From: Salipiger bermudensis HTCC2601
GTDB lineage: Bacteria; Pseudomonadota; Alphaproteobacteria; Rhodobacterales; Rhodobacteraceae
Length of the DNA: 64,000 bases
Reading direction: 5' to 3'
NCBI RefSeq assembly: GCF_000153725.1
Contig: NZ_DS022279.1
Span: 69,501-133,500, forward strand
Shown: piece by piece, positions 17,234 through 26,694 of the stretch
How the letters are laid out: the number at the start of each line of letters is the position of its first letter
Numbering within the stretch: position 1 is the first letter of the stretch
The notes under the pieces: model-generated
Seen by the model: the letters and a program-made list of their open reading frames with translations, nothing else
What the model was told of the DNA's origin: nothing
Database searches by the model: none
Translations under genes and position numbers: made by a program

Positions 17234-18833
17234 ACGCGACATCATCATCGGCATCGACGCCGGAACCTCGGTCATCAAGGCGGTGGCCTTCACGCTCAAT
17301 GGGCGCCAGCTGGCGGCATCGGCGGTGCCCAACCGCTATCTCGCGACGCCGGACGGCGCCGCGACGCAGGACATGGACCGCACCTGGAGCGACTGCGCCG
17401 AGGCGCTGCGCGGGCTTGGCGACAAGCTCGAGCGGCTCGCGGCACGCACCGCGGCGCTGGCGGTGACGGGGCAGGGCGATGGCACATGGCTGGTCGGAGC
17501 CGGGGACCGCCCGGTGGGCGACGCCTGGCTCTGGCTTGACGCCCGCGCCGCCGCCACCACCCGTGAACTTGCCGCCCGCCCCGGCGACGCGGCGCGCTTT
17601 CACGCCACCGGCACCGCGCTCAACACCTGTCAGCAGGGGGCGCAGATGGCGCATATGCAGCGCCATTGCCCGGAGCGGCTCGACCGCGCCGAGGTGGCGC
17701 TGCACTGCAAGGACTGGCTTTATCTCAACCTCACCGGGGTGCGGGCAACCGACCCTTCGGAGGCGAGCTTTACCTTCGGGGATTTCCGCACACGGGCCTA
17801 TTCGGATCTGGTGATCGAGGCGCTGGGGCTGAGCCCGCGCCGCCAGCTGCTGCCCGAGATCGTGGATGGCAGCCAGACCACTCATCCGCTGAGCGCGCAG
17901 GCCGCCGCCGCCACCGGGCTGGCCGAGGGCACGCCGGTGAGCCTTGGCTATGTCGACATGGTGATGACGGCGCTCGGCGCGGGCGTCCATACCGGCACGC
18001 CCGGTGCCGCCTGCTCGACCATCGGCTCGACCGGGGTGCACATGCAGGCGATGCGCGACGACGCGGTGACGCTGAACGGCCGCTCGGGCTATGTCATCTG
18101 CCTGCCGGATGCGCGCATGGTCACGCAGGTGCAGACCAACATGGCCGCCACGCTCAACATCGACTGGGCGCTGCGCGTGGCCGCCGACCTGATGAGCGAG
18201 ACCGGCCACCCGCATGATTATGCCGATCTGGTGGCCCGCATCGACGGCTGGCTGGCCCGCTCGGAGCCGGGGCAGATCCTCTATCAGCCCTATGTCTCCG
18301 AGGCCGGCGAGCGCGGCCCGATGGTCAATGCCAATGCCCGCGCGGGCCTCGTGGGGCTGTCGGCGCATCATCGCTTTCCCGACGTGATCCGCGCGGTCTG
18401 CGAGGGGCTGGGGATGGCGGCGCGCGACTGCTACGGCGCCATGGGCCAGCTGCCGCAGGAGCTGCGGCTCACCGGCGGGGCGGCACGCTCGTCTGCGCTG
18501 CGTGCGATCCTCGCGGCCAGCACCGGCGCCCCGGTGCGGGTCTCGTCGCGCGAGGAGGCCGGCGCGGCCGGCTGCGCGATGATGGCCGCCGTGGCGATTG
18601 GCGCCTATCCCGACATGACACGCTGCATCGCCGAGTGGGTGACCCCGCTTCTCGGCGCGGCCGAGGCGCCGGACCCGGCGCTTCGCGACACTTATGCCTC
18701 GCTCTACCCGGTCTATGCCGCCGCGCGCGAGGCGCTCGAGCCGGTCTGGGACGGGCTGGCCGAGCACCGAGCGGCCGCGGCCGCCCCCACACAGACCAAG
18801 GACGCGCCCAAGTCGGCGCAGGGAGGAGCGTGA
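17226..18833 (+). CDS. eryA: Erythritol kinase (FGGY family)
   Basis: This 535-residue FGGY carbohydrate kinase opens with IIGIDAGTSVIKAVAF (phosphate-1 motif, residues 7-22). It has AVTGQGDGTWLV near residue 79 and the C-terminal RLTGGAARSSALRAILA and EEAGAAGCAMMAAVAIG adenosine-site blocks. EryA phosphorylates erythritol to D-erythritol 1-phosphate (named L-erythritol 4-phosphate in older work). The order kinase, FAD dehydrogenase, TIM-barrel epimerase, SorC-like regulator matches eryABCD of Brucella, which gives strong support. The start at 17226 fits the family N-terminus and may depend on the leader frame just upstream. The C-terminal tail is Ala/Lys-rich and probably disordered. Confidence 0.92.
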   Translation: MAERDIIIGIDAGTSVIKAVAFTLNGRQLAASAVPNRYLATPDGAATQDMDRTWSDCAEALRGLGDKLERLAARTAALAVTGQGDGTWLVGAGDRPVGDAWLWLDARAAATTRELAARPGDAARFHATGTALNTCQQGAQMAHMQRHCPERLDRAEVALHCKDWLYLNLTGVRATDPSEASFTFGDFRTRAYSDLVIEALGLSPRRQLLPEIVDGSQTTHPLSAQAAAATGLAEGTPVSLGYVDMVMTALGAGVHTGTPGAACSTIGSTGVHMQAMRDDAVTLNGRSGYVICLPDARMVTQVQTNMAATLNIDWALRVAADLMSETGHPHDYADLVARIDGWLARSEPGQILYQPYVSEAGERGPMVNANARAGLVGLSAHHRFPDVIRAVCEGLGMAARDCYGAMGQLPQELRLTGGAARSSALRAILAASTGAPVRVSSREEAGAAGCAMMAAVAIGAYPDMTRCIAEWVTPLLGAAEAPDPALRDTYASLYPVYAAAREALEPVWDGLAEHRAAAAAPTQTKDAPKSAQGGA

Positions 18834-18834
18834 G

Positions 18835-20343
18835 ATGACCCCTGAAGAGCTGGACATGTTCGTCATCGGCGGCGGCATCAACGGGGCGGGCTTTGCCCGC
18901 GACGCCGCCGGGCGCGGCCTCAGCGTGGCGCTGTGCGAAAAAGGAGACCTGGCCGAGGGCACCTCGTCGCGCTCGGGCAAGCTGGTGCATGGCGGGCTGC
19001 GCTACCTGGAATATTACGAGTTCCGGCTGGTGCGCGAGGCGCTGATCGAGCGCGAGGTGCTGATGAACGCGGCGCCGCACATCATCTGGCCGCTGCGCTT
19101 CGTGCTGCCGCATTCGCCGCAGGATCGCCCGGCCTGGCTGGTGCGGCTGGGGCTGTTCCTCTACGACCACCTCGGCGGCCGGCGCAAGCTGCCGGGCACC
19201 CGGACGCTCGACCTGCGTCGCGACCCGGAAGGCGCGCCGCTGCTCGATCAATATACCCGGGGCTTCGAATATTCCGACTGCTGGGTCGACGACGCCCGGC
19301 TGGTGACGCTCAACGCGCTCGACGCCGCCGAGCGCGGCGCGCTGGTCCTGACCCGCGCGCCCGCGGTCTCGGCCCGGCGCGAGGACGGGCGCTGGCGCAT
19401 CACCACGCAAAACAGCCTGACCGGAGAGACCCGCGAGTTCCTCGCCAAGTGTCTGGTCAACGCCGCCGGTCCCTGGGTGACCGACGTGCTGACCCGGGTG
19501 GCGGGGGCGAACTCGAGCCGCAACGTGCGGCTGGTCAAGGGCAGCCACATCATCGTGCCGAAATTCTGGGAGGGGCCGCACAGCTACCTCGTGCAGAACG
19601 ACGACAAGCGGGTGATCTTCATCAACGCCTACGAGGGCGACAAGGCGCTCATCGGCACCACCGATATTGCCTATGAGGGCCGCGCCGAGGATGTCGCCAT
19701 CGACGATGGCGAGATCGACTACCTGCTGGGCTGCGTGAACCGCTACTTCAAGGAAAAGCTGCGCCGCGAGGATATCCTCGAGACCTTCTCCGGCGTGCGG
19801 CCGCTCTTCGATGACGGGCAGGGCAACCCCTCGGCGGTGACGCGCGACTACGTGTTCGACCTCGACGAGACCGGCGGCGCGCCATTGCTCAACATCTTCG
19901 GCGGCAAGATCACCACCTTCCGCGAGCTGGCCGAGCGCGGCATGCGCGAGATCGCCCATGTCTTCCCCAAGATGGGCGGCGACTGGACCGAGGGCGCGAC
20001 GCTGCCCGGCGGCGACATGCCCGGCGCCGATTACGATGCCTTCCGCGAGACGCTGAAGGCCGAGGTGCCGTGGATGCCGCGCGCGCTGCGCGAGTATTAC
20101 GGTCGGCGCTACGGCACGCTGACCCGGCGCATCGTCGGCGGGGCCACCGGGCTCGAGGGTCTGGGGCGGCATTTCGGCGCCCATCTCTACGAGGCCGAGG
20201 TGAGCTGGCTGGTCGAGAACGAATGGGCGGTCACCGCCGAGGACATCCTTTGGCGCCGGACCAAGCACCGGCTCGACCTGAGCGAGGCCGAGATCGCCGC
20301 CTTTACCGAGTGGTTCGACCGTGCCCATGCGGAGGCCGCGTGA
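18835..20343 (+). CDS. eryB: D-erythritol 1-phosphate dehydrogenase (GlpD-like FAD enzyme)
   Basis: The 502-residue flavoprotein is related to glycerol-3-phosphate dehydrogenase. The FAD-binding FVIGGGINGAGFARDAAGRG is at residues 9-28, followed by GTSSRSGKLVHGGLRYLEYY. FGGKITTFRELAE lies near residue 361. EryB oxidises D-erythritol 1-phosphate to D-erythrulose 1-phosphate and passes electrons to the membrane quinone pool. The ATG at 18835 is one base past the eryA stop and follows GGGAGGAG (in the eryA tail). Its stop overlaps the eryC start. GlpD itself is excluded mainly by context, since no glp genes are present. Confidence 0.92.
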   Translation: MTPEELDMFVIGGGINGAGFARDAAGRGLSVALCEKGDLAEGTSSRSGKLVHGGLRYLEYYEFRLVREALIEREVLMNAAPHIIWPLRFVLPHSPQDRPAWLVRLGLFLYDHLGGRRKLPGTRTLDLRRDPEGAPLLDQYTRGFEYSDCWVDDARLVTLNALDAAERGALVLTRAPAVSARREDGRWRITTQNSLTGETREFLAKCLVNAAGPWVTDVLTRVAGANSSRNVRLVKGSHIIVPKFWEGPHSYLVQNDDKRVIFINAYEGDKALIGTTDIAYEGRAEDVAIDDGEIDYLLGCVNRYFKEKLRREDILETFSGVRPLFDDGQGNPSAVTRDYVFDLDETGGAPLLNIFGGKITTFRELAERGMREIAHVFPKMGGDWTEGATLPGGDMPGADYDAFRETLKAEVPWMPRALREYYGRRYGTLTRRIVGGATGLEGLGRHFGAHLYEAEVSWLVENEWAVTAEDILWRRTKHRLDLSEAEIAAFTEWFDRAHAEAA

Positions 20344-21275
20344 TGGCGCTGACGCTGTCTCTGAATACCAACCCGCTGGTGAACCGCTTCGCCGCGCCGG
20401 ACGATCTGATCGATTGCGTGGCGCGGGATCTGAGGATCCGCGACCTGCAGCTGACGCACGAGTTCATCAACCCGTCCTGGCCGGCGCCGGTGATCCGGCG
20501 GCTGACCCGGGAGATGGGCGCGGCGCTCGACCGCACCGGCGTGCGGGTGACCTCGGGGATGACCGGGCCCTACGGGCGGCTCAACCATTTCGGCCATCCC
20601 GATCGCGACGTGCGGCGCTACTATGTCGACTGGTTCAAGAGCTTCGCCGACATCATCGCCGATCTTGGCGGCCGCTCGGTGGGCACGCAGTTCGCCATTC
20701 TCACTTATCGGGAGCAGGACGACCCGGCGCGGCGCGCCGAGATGATCGACATCGCCATCGACTGCTGGGCCGAGGTGGCCGAGCACGGCCGCAAGGCGGG
20801 GCTCGACTACGTGTTCTGGGAGCCGATGAGCATTGCCCGCGAGTTCGGCGAGACGATCCCCGAGTGCCTTGCGCTGCAGGCGCGGCTGAGCGACGCCGGC
20901 ATGGCGATCCCGATGTGGATGATGGCCGATATCGACCACGGTGACGTCACCTCGGACGATCCTGCGGACTACGATCCCTATGCCTGGGCGCGCGCGGTGC
21001 CGAAAGTGTCGCCGATCATCCACATCAAGCAGAGCCTGATGGACAAGGGCGGCCATCGCCCCTTTACCGCCGCGTTCAACGCGAAGGGCAAGATCCAGCC
21101 CGAACCGTTGCTGAGCGCCTTTGCCGAGGGCGGGGCGCAGGACAACGAGATCTGTCTCGAACTGTCCTTCAAGGAGCGCGAGCCCAACGACCGCGAGGTG
21201 ATCCCGCAGATCGCCGAGAGCATCGCCTTCTGGGCACCGCATATCGACACCGGCGCCACCGACCTCAAACTCTGA
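20343..21275 (+). CDS. eryC: D-erythrulose 1-phosphate 3-epimerase (EryC, AP-endonuclease-2-like TIM barrel)
   Basis: This 310-residue protein of the sugar-phosphate isomerase/epimerase superfamily starts at ATG 20343, sharing TGATG with eryB. Metal-ligand-type blocks are FWEPMSIAREFGE (about residue 158), MADIDHGDVTS (about 196) and CLELSFKERE near the C-terminus. EryC epimerises D-erythrulose 1-phosphate to L-erythrulose 1-phosphate, the substrate of EryH. It was once annotated as a dehydrogenase in Brucella. Gene order and length match eryC. A 98-base gap separates it from eryD. Confidence 0.9.
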   Translation: MALTLSLNTNPLVNRFAAPDDLIDCVARDLRIRDLQLTHEFINPSWPAPVIRRLTREMGAALDRTGVRVTSGMTGPYGRLNHFGHPDRDVRRYYVDWFKSFADIIADLGGRSVGTQFAILTYREQDDPARRAEMIDIAIDCWAEVAEHGRKAGLDYVFWEPMSIAREFGETIPECLALQARLSDAGMAIPMWMMADIDHGDVTSDDPADYDPYAWARAVPKVSPIIHIKQSLMDKGGHRPFTAAFNAKGKIQPEPLLSAFAEGGAQDNEICLELSFKEREPNDREVIPQIAESIAFWAPHIDTGATDLKL

Positions 21276-21373
21276 CATGGTGGCGCAACCGGGGCTTTCC
21301 CCGGCCGCGCCCGAACCGTATCAAGGATCACCTCAACGGGGCGCTGTCCCCTCGACCGGCCCCGGAGAGCGGC

Positions 21374-22309
21374 ATGAACGACACCGACCAGACCCTCGCC
21401 ATCCGCGCCGCCTGGATGCACTACGTTGGCGGGCTGACGCAGGCGAAGGTCGCCAAGCGGCTCGGCCTGCCCTCGGTTAAGGCGCATCGGCTGATCGCCA
21501 AGGCGGTGGCCGAGGGCTTCGTCAAGGTCTCGATCGAGGGCGACATCGTCGAATGCGTCGAGCTCGAGGCGCAGCTGTTCGAGACCTACGGCCTGAAGCT
21601 CTGCGAGGTGGCTCCCGACATCGGCGAGGAGGGTCTGCCGCTGCGGGCGCTGGCGCTGGCGGGGGCGGCCTATCTCAAGCGCCAGTTCGAGGCCGGCGAA
21701 CATCCGGTGATCGGGCTCGGCCACGGGCGTACGCTGGCCGAGGTCACGCGGCAATTGCCGCGCATCGATGCGCGGGGGCTGAACTTCGTGTCGCTGCTTG
21801 GCGGGCTGACACGGAATTTCTCGGCCAACCCGCATGACGTGATGCACCGCCTTGCCGAGAAGACCGGCGCGCGGGCCTATGTCATGCCGGTGCCGTTCTT
21901 CGCCAACACCGTCGAGGATCGAGAGGTGCTGCTGTCGCAGCGCGGCGTCGACGAGGTGTTCCGCATGGCGCAGGCGGCGACGCTCAAGGTCGTCGGCATC
22001 GGCACCGCCACGGCAGATGCGCAGCTGGTTTCCTCGGGGATGATCGAACCGGCCGAGATCGAGGCCATCGCCGCCGCCGGCGCGCGGGGCGAGATGCTGG
22101 GGGATTTCTTCGATGCCGGGGGCCATGTGGTGGAAACCACGCTGTCGGCAAGAACCTTGGCGGTGGGCTACGATCCCGAGCGCGAAGAGGATATCGTGGC
22201 GATCGCGGGCGGGCCGGACAAGGTCGAGGCGATCCGGGCGGTGTTGCGGTCTGGCCGTGTCGCCGGGCTGATCACCGACGAGCGGACGGCGCGCGCGCTT
22301 CTGGACTGA
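21374..22309 (+). CDS. eryD: Erythritol operon regulator EryD (SorC/DeoR sugar-binding family)
   Basis: The 311-residue regulator has an N-terminal helix-turn-helix (GGLTQAKVAKRLGLPSVKAH, about residues 19-38). A SorC-type sugar-phosphate-sensing domain follows, seen in IGLGHGRTLAEV (about 115), VGIGTATADAQLVSSGMI (about 206) and IAGGPDKVEAIRAVLRSG. EryD represses the ery operon in Brucella, with erythritol or an early product as inducer. It is the last gene of eryABCD here. Likely targets are the divergent control region at 16735-17225 and possibly the tkt/eryH region. Confidence 0.9.
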   Translation: MNDTDQTLAIRAAWMHYVGGLTQAKVAKRLGLPSVKAHRLIAKAVAEGFVKVSIEGDIVECVELEAQLFETYGLKLCEVAPDIGEEGLPLRALALAGAAYLKRQFEAGEHPVIGLGHGRTLAEVTRQLPRIDARGLNFVSLLGGLTRNFSANPHDVMHRLAEKTGARAYVMPVPFFANTVEDREVLLSQRGVDEVFRMAQAATLKVVGIGTATADAQLVSSGMIEPAEIEAIAAAGARGEMLGDFFDAGGHVVETTLSARTLAVGYDPEREEDIVAIAGGPDKVEAIRAVLRSGRVAGLITDERTARALLD

Positions 22310-22353
22310 CGCGATCCACGCGTCGCGACGCTTGGACCGAAGGACCGCCGCGC

Positions 22354-23121
22354 ATGAAACGGGACGACCGCAGGCAGCAGATCCTCGACGCGCTGGTGCG
22401 CAACGGGGCGGTGCAGCTCGATGAGCTGGCCGAGCAGTTCGCCGTGTCGAAGATGACCATCCACCGCGATCTCGACGATCTCGAGGGCGAGGGGCTGCTG
22501 CGCAAGATCCGTGGTGGCGCCACCATCGAGCCGGGCTCGCAGTTCGAGAGCGATTTCCGCTTCCGCCATCTGCAGGGTCAGGAGCTCAAGAGCCGCATGG
22601 CGCGCGCCGCGCTCGACCGGGTCGAGCCGGGCATGACGGTGATGATCAACGACGGTTCCACCGCCACGGTGCTGGGCGAGATGCTGGTCGAGAAGCGCCC
22701 GCTCACGGTGATCACCAACAACGACGCGGTGATGGAGGCGCTGAAATCCGAGACCGGGATGACGGTGATCGCGCTCGGGGGGCGGTACTCGGCCAAGTAC
22801 AACGCATGGGTCGGACGGGTGACCGAGCGCGCGCTCGCCGAGCTGCGCGCCGATCTTGCCTTCATCTCGACGCCGGCGGCGGCGGAGGGCCGTGTCTATC
22901 ACATGGATGACGACATCACTGGCGTGAAACGCGGCATGATGGACGCGGCGGCGCAGTCGGTGCTTCTGGTCAATCACCTGCGCTTCGGCCAGACGGCGCT
23001 GCACGTGCTCGCGGAGTATGCCGAGTTCGCCGCCGTGGTGACAGATGCCGAGCCGTCCGAGGACGAGCGCGCCCGGATCGACACCGCCGGTGCCGCGCTT
23101 CTCGTCGCAGCCGAGCGCTGA
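22354..23121 (+). CDS. DeoR-family transcriptional regulator
   Basis: The 255-residue protein has a DeoR helix-turn-helix (RRQQILDALVRNGAVQLDEL, then FAVSKMTIHRDLDDLEGEGLLRKIRGGA, residues 5-52). The DeoR_C sugar-phosphate sensor follows, with INDGSTATVLGEML (about 93), NNDAVMEAL and ALGGRYSAKYNAWVG. It lies 44 bases after eryD in the same direction and may be co-transcribed. In rhizobial erythritol loci a DeoR regulator (EryR type) governs the tpi-rpi isomerase pair, so this gene is a candidate for control of eryHI at 6889. That link is inference across 14 kb. Confidence 0.9.
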   Translation: MKRDDRRQQILDALVRNGAVQLDELAEQFAVSKMTIHRDLDDLEGEGLLRKIRGGATIEPGSQFESDFRFRHLQGQELKSRMARAALDRVEPGMTVMINDGSTATVLGEMLVEKRPLTVITNNDAVMEALKSETGMTVIALGGRYSAKYNAWVGRVTERALAELRADLAFISTPAAAEGRVYHMDDDITGVKRGMMDAAAQSVLLVNHLRFGQTALHVLAEYAEFAAVVTDAEPSEDERARIDTAGAALLVAAER

Positions 23122-23155
23122 CCGGAGCCGGGCCTTCGGCGCTCCGAGGCGGGGC

Positions 23156-24616
23156 TCAGCTTGCGCGCGCGGCCTCGGCGGCGATGACCTCTGCCATCGG
23201 CTGCGACAGCATCCGCGCGAGGATCTCTGTCACCTCATCCCAGAAGGCATCGTCGCGGGCGACGGGCTTGGGCGGGAGCCCGGTTTCGCGCAGGCCCGCC
23301 ACGATGCCGGAGGCGTCCTGCCCCGCGGCGAGGGCCTGCAGGCGCGCGGCGTTGGGGTCGCGCAGCTCGTAGGGGGCGCAGTCATGCGTGCGCCCCGAGA
23401 CGTGGCGCAGCCAGGCGGCGGTGGCAAAGGCGAAGGCCCGCACGGACACGCCGCCCTGTCGCGCGTCGGGGATGGCGGAGAAGATGCGCTGCGGCATCTT
23501 CTCGGAGCCGTCCATGGCGATCTGGAAGGTCTCGTGCGCGATGGCGGGGTTCTCGAAACGGCGCAGCAGCGCCTCGGCATAGGCGGTCGTGTCGATGCCC
23601 GCGATCGGCGGCAGCGTCGCGGCGGCGGTGGTCAGGTGCCGGCGCACCAGCGCGGCAAGAGGCGCGTCGGCCATCACGTCGCGCACGTAGGTGGCGCCGG
23701 CGTGGAAGCCGGCATAGGCGAGCATCGAGTGGCTGCCGTTGAGCATCCGCAGCTTCATCGCCTCGAAGGCCGACACGTCGTCGGTGAAGATCACCCCGGC
23801 GGCCTCCCAGGCCGGGCGGCCGAGGGGGAAGTGATCCTCGACGACCCATTGGCAGAAGCGCTCGGTCTCGACCGCGGCCAGATCCTCGCACCCGGTGAGC
23901 GCGGCGGCCTCGGCGCGCGTCGCCTCGGTCGCGGCGGGGGTGATGCGGTCAACCATGGTCGAGGGAAAGGCGACCTCGGCGGCGATCCAGTCAGAGAGCG
24001 CAGGATCAAGGCGGCGGGCGAAGTCGACCACCGCGCCGCGCAGCAGTACGCCGTTGTCCGGCAGGTTGTCGCAGCAGAGCACGGTGAAGGGCGGCAGACC
24101 CGCCGCCCGCCGCCGGCGCAGCGCCTCTGTCAGCAGCCCGAGCACGCCCTGCGGCGCGTCCGGCGTGGCGAGATCGGCCGCCACTGCCGGGTGCTGCGGG
24201 TCGCAGCCCTGCGCGGCCCGGTCGAGCCCGTAGGCCTTTTCGGTGACCGTCAGCGAGACGATCCGCGTCGTCTCGGCGGCCATCGCGGCGAGCGCCGGCT
24301 CGGGGTCTCCGGCCGAGCAGACGGCGTCGGCGATGGAGGCGATCACACGCGCCTGCGTGCCCTCGGTGCCCTTCTCGATCAGGGTATAGAGCCCGGTCTG
24401 CGGGTGCAGCTCTTCGGAGGCCTTGGGCGAGCGCAGCGACACCCCGAGGATGCGCCAGTCGCCGCCCGTGGCCGCCAGCGCGAGGTCGGTCAGCGCCGCC
24501 TGATGCGCCTTGTGGAAGGCACCAAGCCCGAGATGCACGATGCCGACCCCGTGGTCAGCGGGAGCGTAGCCCGGGCGCAGCGCGGCGGGCACCTGATCGA
24601 GAGAGGTCAGCCGCAT
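23156..24616 (-). CDS. uxuB: Mannitol dehydrogenase-family oxidoreductase, probable fructuronate reductase
   Basis: This 486-residue long-chain NAD(P)-dependent enzyme has the Rossmann start GVGIVHLGLGAFHKAHQA (about residues 23-40). The family active-site region includes PSTMVDRITP (about 216-225) and KLRMLNGSHSMLAYAGF with the catalytic lysine and asparagine (about 280). Fructuronate reductase makes D-mannonate, the substrate of the UxuA encoded immediately upstream (one base between uxuA stop and this start). The start at 24616 matches the family N-terminus (MRLTSLDQ); 12 upstream codons are in frame but run into uxuA. Mannitol or arabinitol dehydrogenase is the alternative if uxuA is ignored. 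Confidence 0.87.
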   Translation of the reverse strand: MRLTSLDQVPAALRPGYAPADHGVGIVHLGLGAFHKAHQAALTDLALAATGGDWRILGVSLRSPKASEELHPQTGLYTLIEKGTEGTQARVIASIADAVCSAGDPEPALAAMAAETTRIVSLTVTEKAYGLDRAAQGCDPQHPAVAADLATPDAPQGVLGLLTEALRRRRAAGLPPFTVLCCDNLPDNGVLLRGAVVDFARRLDPALSDWIAAEVAFPSTMVDRITPAATEATRAEAAALTGCEDLAAVETERFCQWVVEDHFPLGRPAWEAAGVIFTDDVSAFEAMKLRMLNGSHSMLAYAGFHAGATYVRDVMADAPLAALVRRHLTTAAATLPPIAGIDTTAYAEALLRRFENPAIAHETFQIAMDGSEKMPQRIFSAIPDARQGGVSVRAFAFATAAWLRHVSGRTHDCAPYELRDPNAARLQALAAGQDASGIVAGLRETGLPPKPVARDDAFWDEVTEILARMLSQPMAEVIAAEAARAS

Positions 24617-24617
24617 G

Positions 24618-25832
24618 TCAGGCCTCCGCGCCGAGGGGATGCTGGAAGGCATGGTAAAGGCCGCGCAGCTCGGCCAGCCCCTTGAGGCGCCCGATCGCCG
24701 GATAGCCCGGCTGGGCCTCGCGGCCGATATCGTCGAGAATGTCCTGCCCGTGATCGGGGCGGAACGGGATCGACCAGTCGGCGCGTCCTTCGGCCTTGCG
24801 GCGGGCCTCTTCGGCGACGATGGCGCGCACCATGGCGACCATGTCGGTATGCCCGCTCAGGTGCTCGTCCTCGTAGAACGAGTTCATCATCGCATCGCCC
24901 TCGATGGCGACGTTGCGCAGGTGCAGGAAATGCACCCGGTCGGCCAGCGCCTTGAAGATCGCGACGGTGTCGTTGTCGGGCCGCGCGCCGAGCGAGCCTG
25001 TGCAGAGCGTGACGCCGTTGGCCGGCAGGTCGACCGCATCGAGGATCTTCTGGTACTGCGCCTCCGAGGACATGATCCGCGGCAGGCCCAGAAGCGGGAA
25101 GGGCGGGTCGTCGGGATGGCAGCAGAGCCGGACGCCAAGCTCCTCGGCCAGCGGGGCCACCTCGGCGAGGAAGTCGATCATGTGACCTTGCAGGCGCGCT
25201 TCCGAAACGCCGTCATACTCGGCGAGATGCGCGCGCACGTCCTCGAGGGTGAATGTCTCCGCCGCGCCGGGCAGTCCGAAGACCACGTTGCCGGCAAGCT
25301 GCTCGCGGCGTGCGTCGTCCATCGCGGCGAAGCGCTCGGCGGCGGCGGCGGTCACGTCGTCGGGGAACTGCTCGGCGGCGCCGGCGCGCTCGAGGATGTG
25401 GATGTCGAAGGCGGCAAAGTCGATCAGGTCGAAGCGCATGCAGCGGGCGCCGTTGGGCCGCTCCCACGCGAGGTCGGTGCGGGTCCAGTCGAGCACCGGC
25501 ATGAAGTTGTAGCAGATCACCTCGATCCCGGCCTCGGAGAGGTTGCGCATCGAGCGCTTCCAGCTCTCGATATGGGCCTTCCAGTCGCCCTTCTGCTTCT
25601 TGATGTCCTCGGAGACGGGCAGCGATTCGACCACGTCCCAGCGCAGGGGGGAGGGCCGGCCATCCTTGCGGGTGCCGATCTCGCGTTGCCGCTGCGCGAT
25701 CTCTTCGGCGGTCCATACCGCCCCGGTGGGGACGTGGTGCAGGGCGGAGACCACGCCCTCGACGCCTGCCTGCATCATGTCGTCGATGCTCACACGGTCC
25801 CGCGGACCGAACCAACGCCAAGTCTGACGCAT
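24618..25832 (-). CDS. uxuA: Mannonate dehydratase
   Basis: The 404-residue enzyme dehydrates D-mannonate to 2-keto-3-deoxygluconate in hexuronate breakdown. Diagnostic segments are MRQTWRWFGPRDRVSIDDM at the N-terminus, VCYNFMPVLDWTRTDLAW-like sequence near residue 107 (ICYNFMPVLDWTRTD), LCCHPDDPPFPLLGLPRI (about 235-252) and FRPDHGQDI near the C-terminus, which supply metal ligands. Length and motifs fit UxuA well. It is transcribed with uxuB and is divergent from a GntR regulator. The downstream KDG kinase and aldolase are not in the window. Confidence 0.95.
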   Translation of the reverse strand: MRQTWRWFGPRDRVSIDDMMQAGVEGVVSALHHVPTGAVWTAEEIAQRQREIGTRKDGRPSPLRWDVVESLPVSEDIKKQKGDWKAHIESWKRSMRNLSEAGIEVICYNFMPVLDWTRTDLAWERPNGARCMRFDLIDFAAFDIHILERAGAAEQFPDDVTAAAAERFAAMDDARREQLAGNVVFGLPGAAETFTLEDVRAHLAEYDGVSEARLQGHMIDFLAEVAPLAEELGVRLCCHPDDPPFPLLGLPRIMSSEAQYQKILDAVDLPANGVTLCTGSLGARPDNDTVAIFKALADRVHFLHLRNVAIEGDAMMNSFYEDEHLSGHTDMVAMVRAIVAEEARRKAEGRADWSIPFRPDHGQDILDDIGREAQPGYPAIGRLKGLAELRGLYHAFQHPLGAEA

Positions 25833-25958
25833 CGCTAATTCCTCCCTCGGAAGTCATGGCCGCAGCCGGCCCGTCCTGCTGTCAATGCATAGCAGATCAG
25901 AATTCTGTTGACTAGTATGGTAGTATCCACCACGCTGCCAAGCCAAGGGAGGAACGCA
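25833..25958. promoter_or_regulatory. Divergent promoter region uxuA / GntR gene
   Basis: The 126-base gap contains an AT-rich core with a perfect palindrome CAGAATTCTG (25898-25907), TTGACT (25908-25913) as a possible -35, and two TAGTAT repeats (25913-25918 and 25921-25926). It probably holds the promoters of both operons and a GntR operator. The exact site is not certain. Confidence 0.45.
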
Positions 25959-26657
25959 ATGGGCATCGAGTCGCTCGACATCGGACAACTGGACCTGTCG
26001 GCACCGGTCGGTGCGCAGCTCACCGCTGCGCTGCGCCAATGCATCATCCGCAACCAGCTCAAGCCCGGCGTGCGGCTCTCCGAGGCCGAGATCGGTGCCC
26101 GCTTCGGCATCTCCCGGCAGCCGGTGCGCGAAGCCTTCATCAAGCTCTCCGAAGAGGGTCTTCTCGAGATCCGGCCGCAACGCGGCTCTTTCGTGCGCAA
26201 GATTTCCCTCGAAGCGGTGATGGATGCGCGCTTTGTCCGCGAAGCGGTCGAGGCGGATATCGTCAAGGCCTGCGCCGCCGATCCGTCGTCCGGTCTGGTC
26301 GAGGAGTTGCGCGAGCAGATCCGCGCGCAGCAGCGCCTCGTCGATGATCGCCCGGCGGCCTTCGTGCCGCTCGACGACATGTTCCACCGCACGCTGGCGC
26401 AGGCCGCCGGCCGGCCCAATGCTTGGGCGGTGATCGAGGGCATGAAGACCCAGATGGACCGGGTGCGGCAGATGACGTCGATCAACTTCCCGCTGGCCCA
26501 TCTCATCACGCAGCACAATGCCGTGGTCGACGCCATCGAGGCGCGCGACCCGCAGGCTGCGGAACAGGCGATGCGCGGACACCTGCAGATGATCCTGCAG
26601 GACCTGCCCGCGATCCGTGAAGGCTTTCCCGACTATTTCGATCCGTCAGGAGCGTAG
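25959..26657 (+). CDS. GntR-family regulator (FadR/FCD subgroup) of the hexuronate cluster
   Basis: The 232-residue repressor has a winged helix-turn-helix (LSEAEIGARFGISRQPVREA, about residues 40-59, then RPQRGSFVRKIS) and a C-terminal FCD effector domain with metal-ligand-type D and H residues (DDMFHRTLAQAAGR, QHNAVVDAIEARD). The ATG at 25959 is selected because AAGGGAGGA precedes it; an upstream in-frame ATG lacks this. It is divergent from uxuAB and 37 bases ahead of a TRAP operon. It likely represses both, with a hexuronate or aldonate as inducer (UxuR/ExuR-like role). Confidence 0.88.
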   Translation: MGIESLDIGQLDLSAPVGAQLTAALRQCIIRNQLKPGVRLSEAEIGARFGISRQPVREAFIKLSEEGLLEIRPQRGSFVRKISLEAVMDARFVREAVEADIVKACAADPSSGLVEELREQIRAQQRLVDDRPAAFVPLDDMFHRTLAQAAGRPNAWAVIEGMKTQMDRVRQMTSINFPLAHLITQHNAVVDAIEARDPQAAEQAMRGHLQMILQDLPAIREGFPDYFDPSGA

Positions 26658-26694
26658 TCGCGGAATTTTCAAGGCGAATGAAAGGGAGGAAACC

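Noticed and set aside
17019-20328. Two long minus-strand frames opposite eryA and eryB
   Set aside because: Composition is low-complexity and the eryAB products on the other strand are unmistakable.
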